In this document: in pieces, positions 8,600-16,364 of the stretch | Numbering within the stretch: the stretch's first letter is position 1 | How the letters are laid out: each line of letters begins with the position of its first letter | NCBI RefSeq assembly: GCF_001999725.1 | Contig: NZ_MDDP01000043.1 | Coordinates: 170,877 to 234,876, forward strand | Reading direction: 5' to 3' | DNA from: Cellulophaga omnivescoria | GTDB lineage: Bacteria > Bacteroidota > Bacteroidia > Flavobacteriales > Flavobacteriaceae | Length of the DNA: 64,000 bases | Made by a program: the position numbers and the translations under genes | The notes under the pieces: generated by a model | The model's input: the letters and a program-made list of their open reading frames with translations, nothing else | Databases searched by the model: none | What the model was told of the DNA's origin: nothing

Positions 8600-8682
8600 T
8601 AGTTAAAGGTTTTAAAACCATTAATTATCAAAAAATTAACTCTGAAAAAACAGCTTAACGGCAATTTATATTTTAAATTTTG

Positions 8683-8690
8683 TATATTTG
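8683..8690 (+). promoter_or_regulatory. -7 element of the cold-shock-domain gene
   Basis: TATATTTG matches TAnnTTTG. It lies 168 bp before the start codon, which implies an untranslated leader of about 160 nt, long for this organism but common for cold-shock genes. Confidence 0.5.
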
Positions 8691-8697
8691 TAGCCTA

Positions 8698-8857
8698 AAA
8701 GAAAGTTTAAATACACAAACACGTGGTTCCTATAAATCCTGAAGCTAGTTCTTTCTAGACAGGTTCTTAATTAAAAGTCGCACATCTACGTATTTACTTC
8801 ATTCCTTTTTAAGTGGCCACATAGGCTAAGTACAATTCTAAAAAATAGTAAATTTTA
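8698..8857 (+). promoter_or_regulatory. Long structured 5' leader of the cold-shock-domain gene
   Basis: About 160 nt of non-coding leader between the -7 element and the ATG. It contains a hairpin built from CCTG (8738-8741) with CAGG (8760-8763) and an inner CTAG/CTAG stem, plus the palindrome GTGGCCAC (8813-8820). Cold-shock mRNAs of other bacteria use long leaders as temperature-sensitive translation switches; the same role here is an inference. Confidence 0.4.
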
Positions 8858-9307
8858 ATGGCGAGATCGCAACAGACATTCGGTAAAAAAGAAAAAGAAA
8901 AAAAACGTTTAAAGAAACGTGAAGAAAAAGCAAAGCGTAAAATAGAAAGAAGAGCAAACTCAAAAGGTGGTGAGTTTGAAGATATGATTGCTTATGTTGA
9001 TGAAAATGGACACCTTACCGATACTCCTCCAGATCCTGCTAAAAAAGTTAAAGTTGACGCCGAAAGCATTATAATAGGAATTCCTAAGAAAGAAGAAATG
9101 GAAGAGGAAGATCCGGTAAGAAATGGTAAAGTTTCTTTCTTTGATACTTCTAAAGGTTTTGGTTTTATTATTGATGCCGAAAATAACGAAAAGTATTTTG
9201 TGCACGTTAGTGGTTTAATTGATGAAATATCTGAAAATGATAAAGTAAGCTACGAACTAGAAAAAGGTATGAAAGGTATGAATGCCGTTCGTGTAAAAAG
9301 AATATAA
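8858..9307 (+). CDS. Cold-shock-domain protein with basic N-terminal extension
   Basis: A 149-residue protein. Residues ~1-40 are extremely rich in Lys, Arg and Glu (KKEKEKKRLKKREEKAKRK), followed by an acidic linker. Residues ~85-149 form a cold-shock domain with RNP1-like KGFGFI and RNP2-like YFVHVSGL. CSD proteins bind single-stranded RNA and melt secondary structure. The basic arm should add nonspecific RNA or ribosome affinity. The next gene, a DEAD-box helicase, would act on the same substrates. A separate, minimal CspA is encoded at 41836. Confidence 0.9.
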   Translation: MARSQQTFGKKEKEKKRLKKREEKAKRKIERRANSKGGEFEDMIAYVDENGHLTDTPPDPAKKVKVDAESIIIGIPKKEEMEEEDPVRNGKVSFFDTSKGFGFIIDAENNEKYFVHVSGLIDEISENDKVSYELEKGMKGMNAVRVKRI

Positions 9308-9330
9308 TACAATACCAATATATTGTATGC

Positions 9331-9363
9331 AAAACGGTCATATTTACTATGACCGTTTTTTTT
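9331..9363 (+). terminator. Terminator after the cold-shock-domain gene
   Basis: Stem AAACGGTCAT / ATGACCGTTT with loop ATTTACT, followed by a T-run. It separates this gene from the helicase, which has its own promoter. Confidence 0.85.
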
Positions 9364-9408
9364 AAATCTAATTTTTTAGTCATTACTACACGACTAGAAA
9401 ATAACTTG

Positions 9409-9416
9409 TAACTTTG
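9409..9416 (+). promoter_or_regulatory. -7 element of the DEAD-box helicase promoter
   Basis: TAACTTTG fits TAnnTTTG and is 16 bp before the ATG at 9432. It overlaps an in-frame TTG at 9414, which rules that TTG out as the start codon. Confidence 0.55.
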
Positions 9417-9431
9417 CTTAAAATAGTAAAA

Positions 9432-10784
9432 ATGGAATCTTTCTCTGACTTTAATCTTAAAAAACAATTGCATTACGCAATTGATGATTTAGGGTTTACA
9501 ACCCCAACACCTATACAACAAGAAGCCTTTTCTGTAGTTATGTCTGGTAAAGATATGATAGGTATAGCACAAACTGGTACAGGGAAAACCTTTGCTTATA
9601 TGCTCCCAATTTTACAAGATTTAGCTTTTTCTAAGCAAAAAAATCCCAGAGTATTAATATTAGTACCAACTAGAGAGCTTGTGTTACAAGTAGTAGAACA
9701 AATAAACAGCTTTGCAAAGTATATTAATGTACGGGTAATGGGGTTTTATGGTGGTACAAATATGAATACACAAGCACAAATGGTATCTCAGGGATCAGAT
9801 ATTATTGTGGCAACACCTGGTCGTTTGTACGACTTGGTTTTGGCAAGAGCATTGCAATTAAAATCTATTAAAAAATTAGTGATAGATGAAGTAGATGTAA
9901 TGTTAGATTTGGGGTTTCGTTTTCAAATAACTAACATTTTTGAGTTATTGCCAACACGCAGACAAAATATTATGTTTTCTGCGACTATGACAGAAGATGT
10001 AGAAATTTTAATAAACGACTTTTTTATTAATCCAGAAAAAGTATCTATTGCTGTTAGTGGTACTCCATTAGATAACATTTCACAGACGTGCTATGCGGTA
10101 CCAAATTTTTACACCAAGGCCAACTTATTGGTACATCTGCTAAAGGATAAAGAAACCTATAAAAAAGTATTGGTGTTTGTTGCAAATAAGCGTTTTGCAG
10201 ACCGTTTGTTTAAATCTTTAGATGAAATTTTTTCTAATGAATTATGTGTTATTCATTCTAATAAAACTCAAAATTACAGAATACGTTCAATAAATCAGTT
10301 TGATGAAGGTATTAATAGAATATTGGTAACCACAGATGTTATGGCACGTGGTTTAGATTTAGATAAAATATCTCATGTAATTAATTTTGATACACCTACT
10401 TTTCCTGAAAACTATATGCACCGTATAGGTAGAACAGGTAGAGCAGAAGAACAAGGAAATTCTATTTTATTTTATACAGAAAAGGAAGAACAGTATAAAG
10501 ATGCTATTGAGGAACTGATGGATTACACTATTCCTTCTTTAGAAATTCCTGAAACGGTTGAAATATCGAAAGAACTAATACCAGAAGAAAGACCAAAAAT
10601 ATTAGAACACCACAATCCTATTAAAATTAATGAGGAAGAAAGAGGTGCAAGCTTTCATGAAAAGAAAGAGAAAAATAAAAAAGTAAATAAAGGAGGCTCT
10701 TATAAGTTTGAAATTGCCAGAAAATATAAGAAACCAAAAACTAGAGGAGACAAAAACTATAATAAGCGTAACAAGAAGAAGTAG
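9432..10784 (+). CDS. DEAD-box family ATP-dependent RNA helicase (DEVD variant)
   Basis: A 450-residue RNA helicase. The motifs in order are Q motif TPTPIQQEA, motif I AQTGTGKT, Ia PTREL, Ib TPGR, II DEVD, III SAT, V ARGLD and VI HRIGRTGR. Motif II is Asp-Glu-Val-Asp instead of DEAD. After the helicase core (~residue 370) comes a ~80-residue basic tail rich in Lys/Arg (ending in RGDKNYNKRNKKK), typical of RhlE-like cold-adaptation helicases that use the tail to hold RNA. The cold-shock-domain gene directly upstream supports a role in unwinding RNA at low temperature or in ribosome assembly. Confidence 0.92.
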   Translation: MESFSDFNLKKQLHYAIDDLGFTTPTPIQQEAFSVVMSGKDMIGIAQTGTGKTFAYMLPILQDLAFSKQKNPRVLILVPTRELVLQVVEQINSFAKYINVRVMGFYGGTNMNTQAQMVSQGSDIIVATPGRLYDLVLARALQLKSIKKLVIDEVDVMLDLGFRFQITNIFELLPTRRQNIMFSATMTEDVEILINDFFINPEKVSIAVSGTPLDNISQTCYAVPNFYTKANLLVHLLKDKETYKKVLVFVANKRFADRLFKSLDEIFSNELCVIHSNKTQNYRIRSINQFDEGINRILVTTDVMARGLDLDKISHVINFDTPTFPENYMHRIGRTGRAEEQGNSILFYTEKEEQYKDAIEELMDYTIPSLEIPETVEISKELIPEERPKILEHHNPIKINEEERGASFHEKKEKNKKVNKGGSYKFEIARKYKKPKTRGDKNYNKRNKKK

Positions 10785-10791
10785 TAATTGG

Positions 10792-11388
10792 TTATTCTTC
10801 CTCTAACAAAGACACATATTTTTGTTTAGCAAAAGTTGTTAAATCTTCAAAAAAAGATGTAAATTCTTTCTCAAACTCTTGGTAATGTTCTTTTAAATCT
10901 ACAATGGCAAAATTCATTTTAGACTTGTTTTTAGTACGTCTATTCATTCCGTCTAAAACCTTAGATATACCTGTTAAACTTGCATAGCTAAGTATCCAAT
11001 TATCAGCAATCATATAAGGCATCATACGCTTTGTGTTTTCTGGTAGTATAAGGTAATTGTCTTCTAAAAGATCATAAAATTTTTCTACAAATTCATCTAA
11101 AGGAGTATCAGAGTAATTATTCCAGTTTTTAGCCAAAAAATGATCGTAAAAAATATCTACAATTACACCACTGTAATGCCCGTAATTTTCATGTAATTTT
11201 TTAGTGCTTTTACGTACCGTTTTGTGTGCGTCTGTAAAAGTATCTATATGCCTATGTAAGGTAATTCCTTTTTGTATTTTTTTTGGTAGGTGTTTGTATT
11301 TGTTACCTCTAATACTATCAGCTATAAAATTTCCTATAGTAATTTCATCATCTTCAAAGGAAAGGTAAATGTGTGCAAGAAAATTCAT
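10792..11388 (-). CDS. Acyl carrier protein phosphodiesterase (AcpH/DUF479 family)
   Basis: A 198-residue member of the AcpH family, which removes the phosphopantetheine arm from acyl carrier protein. The N-terminal MNFLAHIYLSF, GNFIADSIRG and HRHIDTFTDAH segments, and DIFYDHFLAKNW further on, carry the His/Asp residues of an HD-like metal site. Length is normal. It is convergent with the helicase gene, only 7 bp separating the stop codons, with no obvious terminator between them, so some read-through or antisense overlap is likely. Confidence 0.88.
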   Translation of the reverse strand: MNFLAHIYLSFEDDEITIGNFIADSIRGNKYKHLPKKIQKGITLHRHIDTFTDAHKTVRKSTKKLHENYGHYSGVIVDIFYDHFLAKNWNNYSDTPLDEFVEKFYDLLEDNYLILPENTKRMMPYMIADNWILSYASLTGISKVLDGMNRRTKNKSKMNFAIVDLKEHYQEFEKEFTSFFEDLTTFAKQKYVSLLEEE

Positions 11389-11455
11389 AAGTCGATATTA
11401 GTATTCTTAAAATCGAATTTACAAATTCAAAACATAAGAATTGCGTCTGTACATG

Positions 11456-11463
11456 TATATTTG
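11456..11463 (+). promoter_or_regulatory. -7 element of the glmM promoter
   Basis: TATATTTG, 20 bp before the glmM start codon, fits TAnnTTTG. Confidence 0.55.
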
Positions 11464-11483
11464 TAAAAACTTTTATAAAATAT

Positions 11484-12872
11484 ATGACACTAATCAAATC
11501 TATTTCGGGAATACGAGGAACAATAGGAGGTAAGCCTTCAGAAAATTTAACACCATTAGACGCTGTAAAATTTGCTGCTGCTTATGGTATATGGTTAAAA
11601 GAGTATGCTAAAAAAGATACGCTTAAAGTAGTTATTGGTCGTGATGCCAGGTTATCTGGAGAAATGATACAAAACTTGGTGGTATCTACATTAGTAGGTT
11701 TAGGAATAGATGTAATAGATTTAGATTTATCTACAACTCCAACTGTAGAAATAGCTGTGCCATTAGAAGAAGCAGATGGTGGTATTATTTTAACTGCCAG
11801 TCATAACCCTAAACAATGGAATGCATTAAAGCTTTTAAATGAAAAAGGAGAATTTTTAAATGCAGAACAAGGAGCTAAAATTTTAGCAATAGCAGAAAAA
11901 GAAGATTTTACGTTTGCAGATGTAGATAATTTAGGTACTATTTTAAAAAATGATTCTTATATAGATATACATATTGATGAAGTTTTAAACTTATCATTAG
12001 TAGATAAAGAGGTAATTAAGGCAGCTAAATTTAAAGTAGTTGTAGATGGTGTAAACTCTACAGGCGGCATAGCCATACCAAAATTATTAGAAGAATTAGG
12101 AGTAGAGGTTGTAAAGTTATATTGTGATCCTACAGGTCATTTTCCACATAATCCAGAGCCATTAAAAGAGCATTTAGCAGATATTTGTGAATTGGTAGTT
12201 AAAGAAAAGGCAGATTTTGGTATTGTTGTAGACCCAGATGTAGACCGTTTAGCTTTTATTAGTAATGATGGTGAAATGTTTGGAGAAGAGTATACTTTAG
12301 TGGCTTGTGCAGATTATGTTTTAAGCAAAACAAAAGGAAATACAGTGTCTAACTTATCTTCTTCTAGAGCACTAAGAGATATTACAGAAAAACACGGAGG
12401 TACATATGAGGCTGCTGCTGTAGGTGAAGTAAACGTTGTTACAAAAATGAAAGCCAATAATGCAGTAATTGGAGGTGAAGGTAACGGAGGTATAATTTAC
12501 CCAGAAAGTCACTATGGTAGAGATTCTTTAGTTGGTACAGCTCTGTTTTTAATGCTAATGGCAGAAAAAGGAGGTACTGTTGCAGAGTTAAGAGCTAGTT
12601 ATCCAAGTTATTTTATGAGTAAAAAGAAAATACAATTAACACCAGGTTTAGATGTAGATGGTATTTTAGTTGCTATGGCAGATAAGTATAAAGATGAAGA
12701 AATATCTACTATAGATGGTGTAAAAATAGATTTTGCTGAAAATTGGGTACACTTACGTAAATCTAACACAGAACCAATTATTAGAATTTACACAGAGGCA
12801 AAGAGTCAGGCAGAAGCTGATACACTTGCAGACCGTGTAATAGGAGAAATTAAAGAAGTAGCTGGTTTATAA
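11484..12872 (+). CDS. glmM: Phosphoglucosamine mutase GlmM
   Basis: Converts glucosamine-6-phosphate to glucosamine-1-phosphate for UDP-GlcNAc, peptidoglycan and lipid A. The 462-residue alpha-D-phosphohexomutase shows the phosphoserine loop TASHNPKQWN, the magnesium loop DPDVDRLAF, the sugar-recognition GEGNGGIIYP and the C-terminal phosphate-binding RKSNTEPIIRIY. N-terminal SISGIRGTIGG is typical of the Bacteroidota GlmM form. Phosphomannomutase activity is a possible alternative, since the families are close. It has its own promoter and terminator. Confidence 0.9.
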   Translation: MTLIKSISGIRGTIGGKPSENLTPLDAVKFAAAYGIWLKEYAKKDTLKVVIGRDARLSGEMIQNLVVSTLVGLGIDVIDLDLSTTPTVEIAVPLEEADGGIILTASHNPKQWNALKLLNEKGEFLNAEQGAKILAIAEKEDFTFADVDNLGTILKNDSYIDIHIDEVLNLSLVDKEVIKAAKFKVVVDGVNSTGGIAIPKLLEELGVEVVKLYCDPTGHFPHNPEPLKEHLADICELVVKEKADFGIVVDPDVDRLAFISNDGEMFGEEYTLVACADYVLSKTKGNTVSNLSSSRALRDITEKHGGTYEAAAVGEVNVVTKMKANNAVIGGEGNGGIIYPESHYGRDSLVGTALFLMLMAEKGGTVAELRASYPSYFMSKKKIQLTPGLDVDGILVAMADKYKDEEISTIDGVKIDFAENWVHLRKSNTEPIIRIYTEAKSQAEADTLADRVIGEIKEVAGL

Positions 12873-12893
12873 ATTACAAACCACTGGATAATA

Positions 12894-12928
12894 AAAAACT
12901 CATTGCTTAAATAGGCAATGAGTTTTTT
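12894..12928. terminator. Bidirectional terminator between glmM and the acyltransferase gene
   Basis: Stem AAAAACTCATTGC / GCAATGAGTTTTT around loop TTAAATAG, between two convergent genes. It touches the stop codon of the minus-strand gene. Confidence 0.85.
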
Positions 12929-13815
12929 TATTTATTAAACTTGGGCTTTTTGCCGGCGTGTTTCCAACGCCTGTGTGTCCATAAATAATATTCTGGCTTT
13001 TCTCTTATTTGTTCTTCGGTAAGCCTTAAAAACTCATCTGTTATATAATTTTTTTCAGTCTCTTTACCAGCTAGTGTAATGGGAATAAATTCTACTTTAT
13101 AATATCCTCTTTTTACTTTAGACACTTTTGCATACACTACAGCCAAATCTAATTTTCTGGCTAAAACCTCTGCGCCATTATGTATTGGTACATGCAGCCC
13201 CATAAAATTACTCCAGTGCATAGCACGGGAGTATTGTGGTGATTGGTCACTTACCATACCATAAATAGCTCTAACGCCATTTTTCTCGTTTTTTATTACC
13301 GTTTTTACAGTGTCTTTTTGTGTAATTGGAGTAGTGTTCCATCGGGCACGTAAGTTTCTTATCCATTTATCAAAATACTTATTAGCAATTTTTTGATAAA
13401 CAGCATAACCCTCTGTATCTATAAGGTTGTTAATACTCACCATCCATTCCCAATTGGCGTAATGGGCACAAACTAACAAAATACTTTTGTTTTTTTCAAT
13501 AGCTTTTAGTTTGTCCATATCTACAACATTAAACCTTTTTTTAACAGCAACTTTAGACAAGCTCATTGTTTTTACCATTTCCATAAACATATCGCACATA
13601 TGTTTATAAAACTTTATTCTAATGGTTTTTAATTCCTTATCTGATTTGTTAGGGAATGTAAGTTTTAAATTGTCTAATACTACTTTTTTACGGTAACCAA
13701 ATACACGAAATACCAAAAAGTACATAACATTAGAAACCCCATAAAATAAAGTATGTGGTAATATAGAAACAACCCAAAGTATAGGATAAACTAAAATAAA
13801 AACTAGTAACTGCAT
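12928..13815 (-). CDS. Lipid A biosynthesis-type lysophospholipid acyltransferase (LpxL/HtrB family)
   Basis: A 295-residue inner-membrane acyltransferase. A hydrophobic N-terminal anchor (residues ~1-35) is followed by the catalytic HxxxxE motif in CAHYANWEWM (His ~117), and a later DQSP segment of the kind seen in LpxL/LpxM. In Gram-negative bacteria these enzymes add secondary acyl chains to lipid A. C-terminal PEYYLWTHRRWKH is also a family hallmark. It is divergent from a rhomboid protease gene, and the two share a palindromic promoter. Confidence 0.88.
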   Translation of the reverse strand: MQLLVFILVYPILWVVSILPHTLFYGVSNVMYFLVFRVFGYRKKVVLDNLKLTFPNKSDKELKTIRIKFYKHMCDMFMEMVKTMSLSKVAVKKRFNVVDMDKLKAIEKNKSILLVCAHYANWEWMVSINNLIDTEGYAVYQKIANKYFDKWIRNLRARWNTTPITQKDTVKTVIKNEKNGVRAIYGMVSDQSPQYSRAMHWSNFMGLHVPIHNGAEVLARKLDLAVVYAKVSKVKRGYYKVEFIPITLAGKETEKNYITDEFLRLTEEQIREKPEYYLWTHRRWKHAGKKPKFNK

Positions 13816-13831
13816 TAAGAATAAAATTATG

Positions 13832-13849
13832 CAAATATAACTATATTTG
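13832..13849. promoter_or_regulatory. Palindromic divergent promoter: two -7 elements 2 bp apart
   Basis: The 18-bp sequence CAAATATAACTATATTTG is a perfect inverted repeat. Its left arm is a minus-strand TATATTTG (13832-13839), ~16 bp before the acyltransferase ATG. Its right arm is a plus-strand TATATTTG (13842-13849), ~23 bp before the rhomboid ATG. Both match the Bacteroidota TAnnTTTG element, so RNA polymerase bound for one gene should block the other. Confidence 0.6.
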
Positions 13850-13872
13850 AAGCTAAACTACAGTAGTTAAAA

Positions 13873-14520
13873 ATGAATTTACACATTGTTACAATAGTCA
13901 TTATTGCTTTAAATGTAATAGTAACCTTAAAGGGCTTAAATGATGCTTCTTTTTTTGAACGTTATAAATTTAGTATAGGTGGAATAAGATCAGGGCAAAA
14001 AGAGCGTATGCTAACCTCTGGCTTTTTACATGTAGATATATCACACATTTTTTTTAATATGTTTACCCTTTATTTTTTTGCTAATGTGATTATTACGCAT
14101 ATGGGAGCATTTAACTTTGTTTTAATTTATGTAATAAGTTTATTAGCGGGTAGCTTACTAGCCTTATTTTTTCATAAGGACGAACCTTATTATAGTGCCG
14201 TAGGTGCAAGTGGTGCTGTAACAGGTATTTTATATGCAGCAATTTTATTAGAGCCCAATATGCGTTTAGGTATTATGTTTATACCAATACCAATGCCAGC
14301 ATATGTTTTTGGCATAGGGTACTTATTGTATTCTATTTATGGTATGAAAAAGCGAATTGGAAACATAGGACACACTGCACATTTTGGTGGCGCTATTGGT
14401 GGTTATGTAACTACATTATTTTTTATACCAACTCTTATTTTTACAGATACTCTTGTTGTTGTGCTTATGGCAGTGCCTATTATTGTACTTTTTATCTTAG
14501 ATAAATTAGGTAAAATATAG
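13873..14520 (+). CDS. Rhomboid-family intramembrane serine protease
   Basis: A 215-residue six-helix membrane protein. The catalytic serine is in GASGAVTG (Ser113) and the catalytic histidine in GHTAHFGGAIGG (His170). The conserved HIFFNMFTLYFF segment of TM2 supplies the oxyanion Asn/His. Rhomboids cut single-pass membrane substrates within or near the bilayer. It is the minimal bacterial form without added domains. The substrate is unknown. It is transcribed away from the lipid A acyltransferase from a shared symmetric promoter. Confidence 0.93.
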   Translation: MNLHIVTIVIIALNVIVTLKGLNDASFFERYKFSIGGIRSGQKERMLTSGFLHVDISHIFFNMFTLYFFANVIITHMGAFNFVLIYVISLLAGSLLALFFHKDEPYYSAVGASGAVTGILYAAILLEPNMRLGIMFIPIPMPAYVFGIGYLLYSIYGMKKRIGNIGHTAHFGGAIGGYVTTLFFIPTLIFTDTLVVVLMAVPIIVLFILDKLGKI

Positions 14521-14590
14521 AATTTTATCGTTAGAAACACTAACTATGACTAAAATATTACTCATAATATAAATTATATACTATTTGGTG

Positions 14591-14598
14591 TATTTTTG
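14591..14598 (+). promoter_or_regulatory. -7 element upstream of the LVIVD lipoprotein gene
   Basis: TATTTTTG, 39 bp before the ATG, fits TAnnTTTG. Confidence 0.5.
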
Positions 14599-14636
14599 CG
14601 TTATAATTATCCCAAATAATTAATAACCTACTTATT

Positions 14637-16274
14637 ATGAAGTTTAGATCCTTAGTATTTTCTACGGCTGTAGCCCTAGGATTTGTTGCGTGTAGTGATG
14701 AAACTACCGTGTTTAATGAAGCAGAAAAATTAGCTGAGTTAGAAGTTAACCAAGAAACACTTACCAATAGTATAAGTTTTGATAAAGCTGGAGTGCTTGG
14801 TGTTTTTGAAGAAGATAAAACCACAGGAAAGTTTTCAAAAGAAGAAGATGGTTTAGCGGGAGATTACCCACTAACTTTAGTAGCACAAGTACAGCCGCCA
14901 ACTTATAACGGAAACACAAATTTGGCAGCAACACATATTGCTGTAGAGGGAGATTACGCTTATGTGTCGTACAATACGCAGTTTGATACTTATGCGGGTG
15001 CCATTGATATTGTTCGTATAAGCGACCCACATAATCCACAAGTTACTGCTAGGTTAAATTATACCAATGCAGATATAAACTCAGTTACAGTATCTAATGG
15101 TTACGTTTATGCTGCCGGTAGCGTAGACGCAGAATTATCTGTAACCGCAACAGAAAACTCTTTTGTAGCTAAAATTAGCGTAGCAAACGGTTCATTTAAT
15201 TTAAATGATATTACTTACGGTTTTCAAAAAGGAAAAGCTGGTACAGATGTATTATCATTTAACAATAAAATATATGCTACCAGCGGTAAAGAAGGTACAT
15301 TAACAGTTTACAATGCCGCAGACATGATGGTAGAAAGTCAGTTTGAAGCAAATGATTTATTATCAGTAGCCAAGCATGACAATAAATTAGCAGTTTTAGA
15401 TGGCGATTTTGGAGTTACTGTGTACAATTCAAATTTAGAAAAGGTAAGTACCATTGCTATAGATACAGATTTAGGTATTGGTACTAAAAAGAATATGGAT
15501 TTTACAGACACTAAAATTCTTGTTCCCGAAGCTAATAAAGGAGTAGGAGTTTATAACTTTGCTTCAGGAAATCGTATAAAATATATAGCTATTTCTGCTC
15601 ATCCGGATGCAGATGCAAATGGAGACAATGTAACTAATGCCATTTCCAAAAATGAAAATGTAGTTATGATTGCTAATGGTGCTGCTGGTTTAGCTTTAGC
15701 CGAAGAAAAAGAAGGAGAACTAAGTGTTTTTGGTGTTATAGATATTGAAGGTTCTGTAAATTATGTAACTACTAAAAACGATTATGTTTTTGCGGCTACA
15801 GGAACAGAGGGTTTACAAATAATTAAGTTAAATAGACCATCTGAATCTTTAGAGACCAAATGTACTGGTTTATCATGGTACAGAGGTTCGTCTAACTTAG
15901 TAGTTAATGCAGGTGATGTTGCACAGTATACTGGTTATACTAGGTTTAATTCTGTAACTACAAGTGGTGAGCTATTGTTATGCGGATCATGGTCTACTAG
16001 GTATAGTACCACTTTAGAAGAAGGTGCATTGTTTGAAATGAGAGGTTCTTATTATATGGCTACAAATAACAGAAGGTCTTCATTAACCATAAAAAAAGAT
16101 GCTACTTTTAGGGTAGAAGGTAACCTATACGTATATGGAGATGTGATTTTAGAAGAAGGAGCTACCCTAGAATTTTTAGGAGAGGATTCTGTTGTAAATG
16201 TTTTTGGATCTGTTACTATAGCTCCAACAGCAAAAGTTATTGGTGAGTATAGGGATGTTAGAAACAAATTTTAG
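14637..16274 (+). CDS. LVIVD-repeat-type beta-propeller lipoprotein with beta-helical C-terminus
   Basis: A 545-residue exported lipoprotein; the signal peptide ends ALGFVAC, with the lipidated Cys at about residue 19. Residues ~75-400 contain propeller-like repeats in which a strand such as YAYVSYNT, YVYAAGSV or YVFAATGTEGLQIIKL alternates with a Ser/Asp-rich turn (AIDIVRISDPHNPQ is a typical LVIVD repeat). The last ~120 residues change to short strands with hydrophobic periodicity (FRVEGNLYVYGDVILEEGATLEFLGED read in pieces), like a small beta-helix cap. Probably surface- or periplasm-facing. The ligand is unknown. It is a single gene with its own promoter and terminator. Confidence 0.75.
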   Translation: MKFRSLVFSTAVALGFVACSDETTVFNEAEKLAELEVNQETLTNSISFDKAGVLGVFEEDKTTGKFSKEEDGLAGDYPLTLVAQVQPPTYNGNTNLAATHIAVEGDYAYVSYNTQFDTYAGAIDIVRISDPHNPQVTARLNYTNADINSVTVSNGYVYAAGSVDAELSVTATENSFVAKISVANGSFNLNDITYGFQKGKAGTDVLSFNNKIYATSGKEGTLTVYNAADMMVESQFEANDLLSVAKHDNKLAVLDGDFGVTVYNSNLEKVSTIAIDTDLGIGTKKNMDFTDTKILVPEANKGVGVYNFASGNRIKYIAISAHPDADANGDNVTNAISKNENVVMIANGAAGLALAEEKEGELSVFGVIDIEGSVNYVTTKNDYVFAATGTEGLQIIKLNRPSESLETKCTGLSWYRGSSNLVVNAGDVAQYTGYTRFNSVTTSGELLLCGSWSTRYSTTLEEGALFEMRGSYYMATNNRRSSLTIKKDATFRVEGNLYVYGDVILEEGATLEFLGEDSVVNVFGSVTIAPTAKVIGEYRDVRNKF

Positions 16275-16307
16275 TAAGCTTTTTAGTCAATTAAACAATA
16301 ATATGCT

Positions 16308-16346
16308 AAAAAAAGTCCGAAACTAATAATGGTTTCGGACTTTTTT
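16308..16346. terminator. Bidirectional terminator
   Basis: Stem AAAAAAGTCCGAAAC / GTTTCGGACTTTTTT around an 8-nt loop, between the convergent LVIVD and TlpA-like genes. Confidence 0.88.
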
Positions 16347-16364
16347 ATTGTTTAAAACAGTAAC

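Noticed and set aside
8691..8828. Complementary 7-mers TAGCCTA and TAGGCTA closing the cold-shock leader
   Set aside because: The first arm overlaps the probable transcription start just after the -7 element, so most of it may not be in the RNA; I left it out of the structure.
9414..9431. TTG start for the first DEAD-box helicase
   Set aside because: It lies inside the -7 element TAACTTTG; the ATG at 9432 is used.
13511..13519. TTGTCCATA copy inside the lipid A acyltransferase gene
   Set aside because: It is a single unit in coding sequence (encodes MDKL on the other strand), with no tandem partner or promoter; chance in AT-rich DNA.
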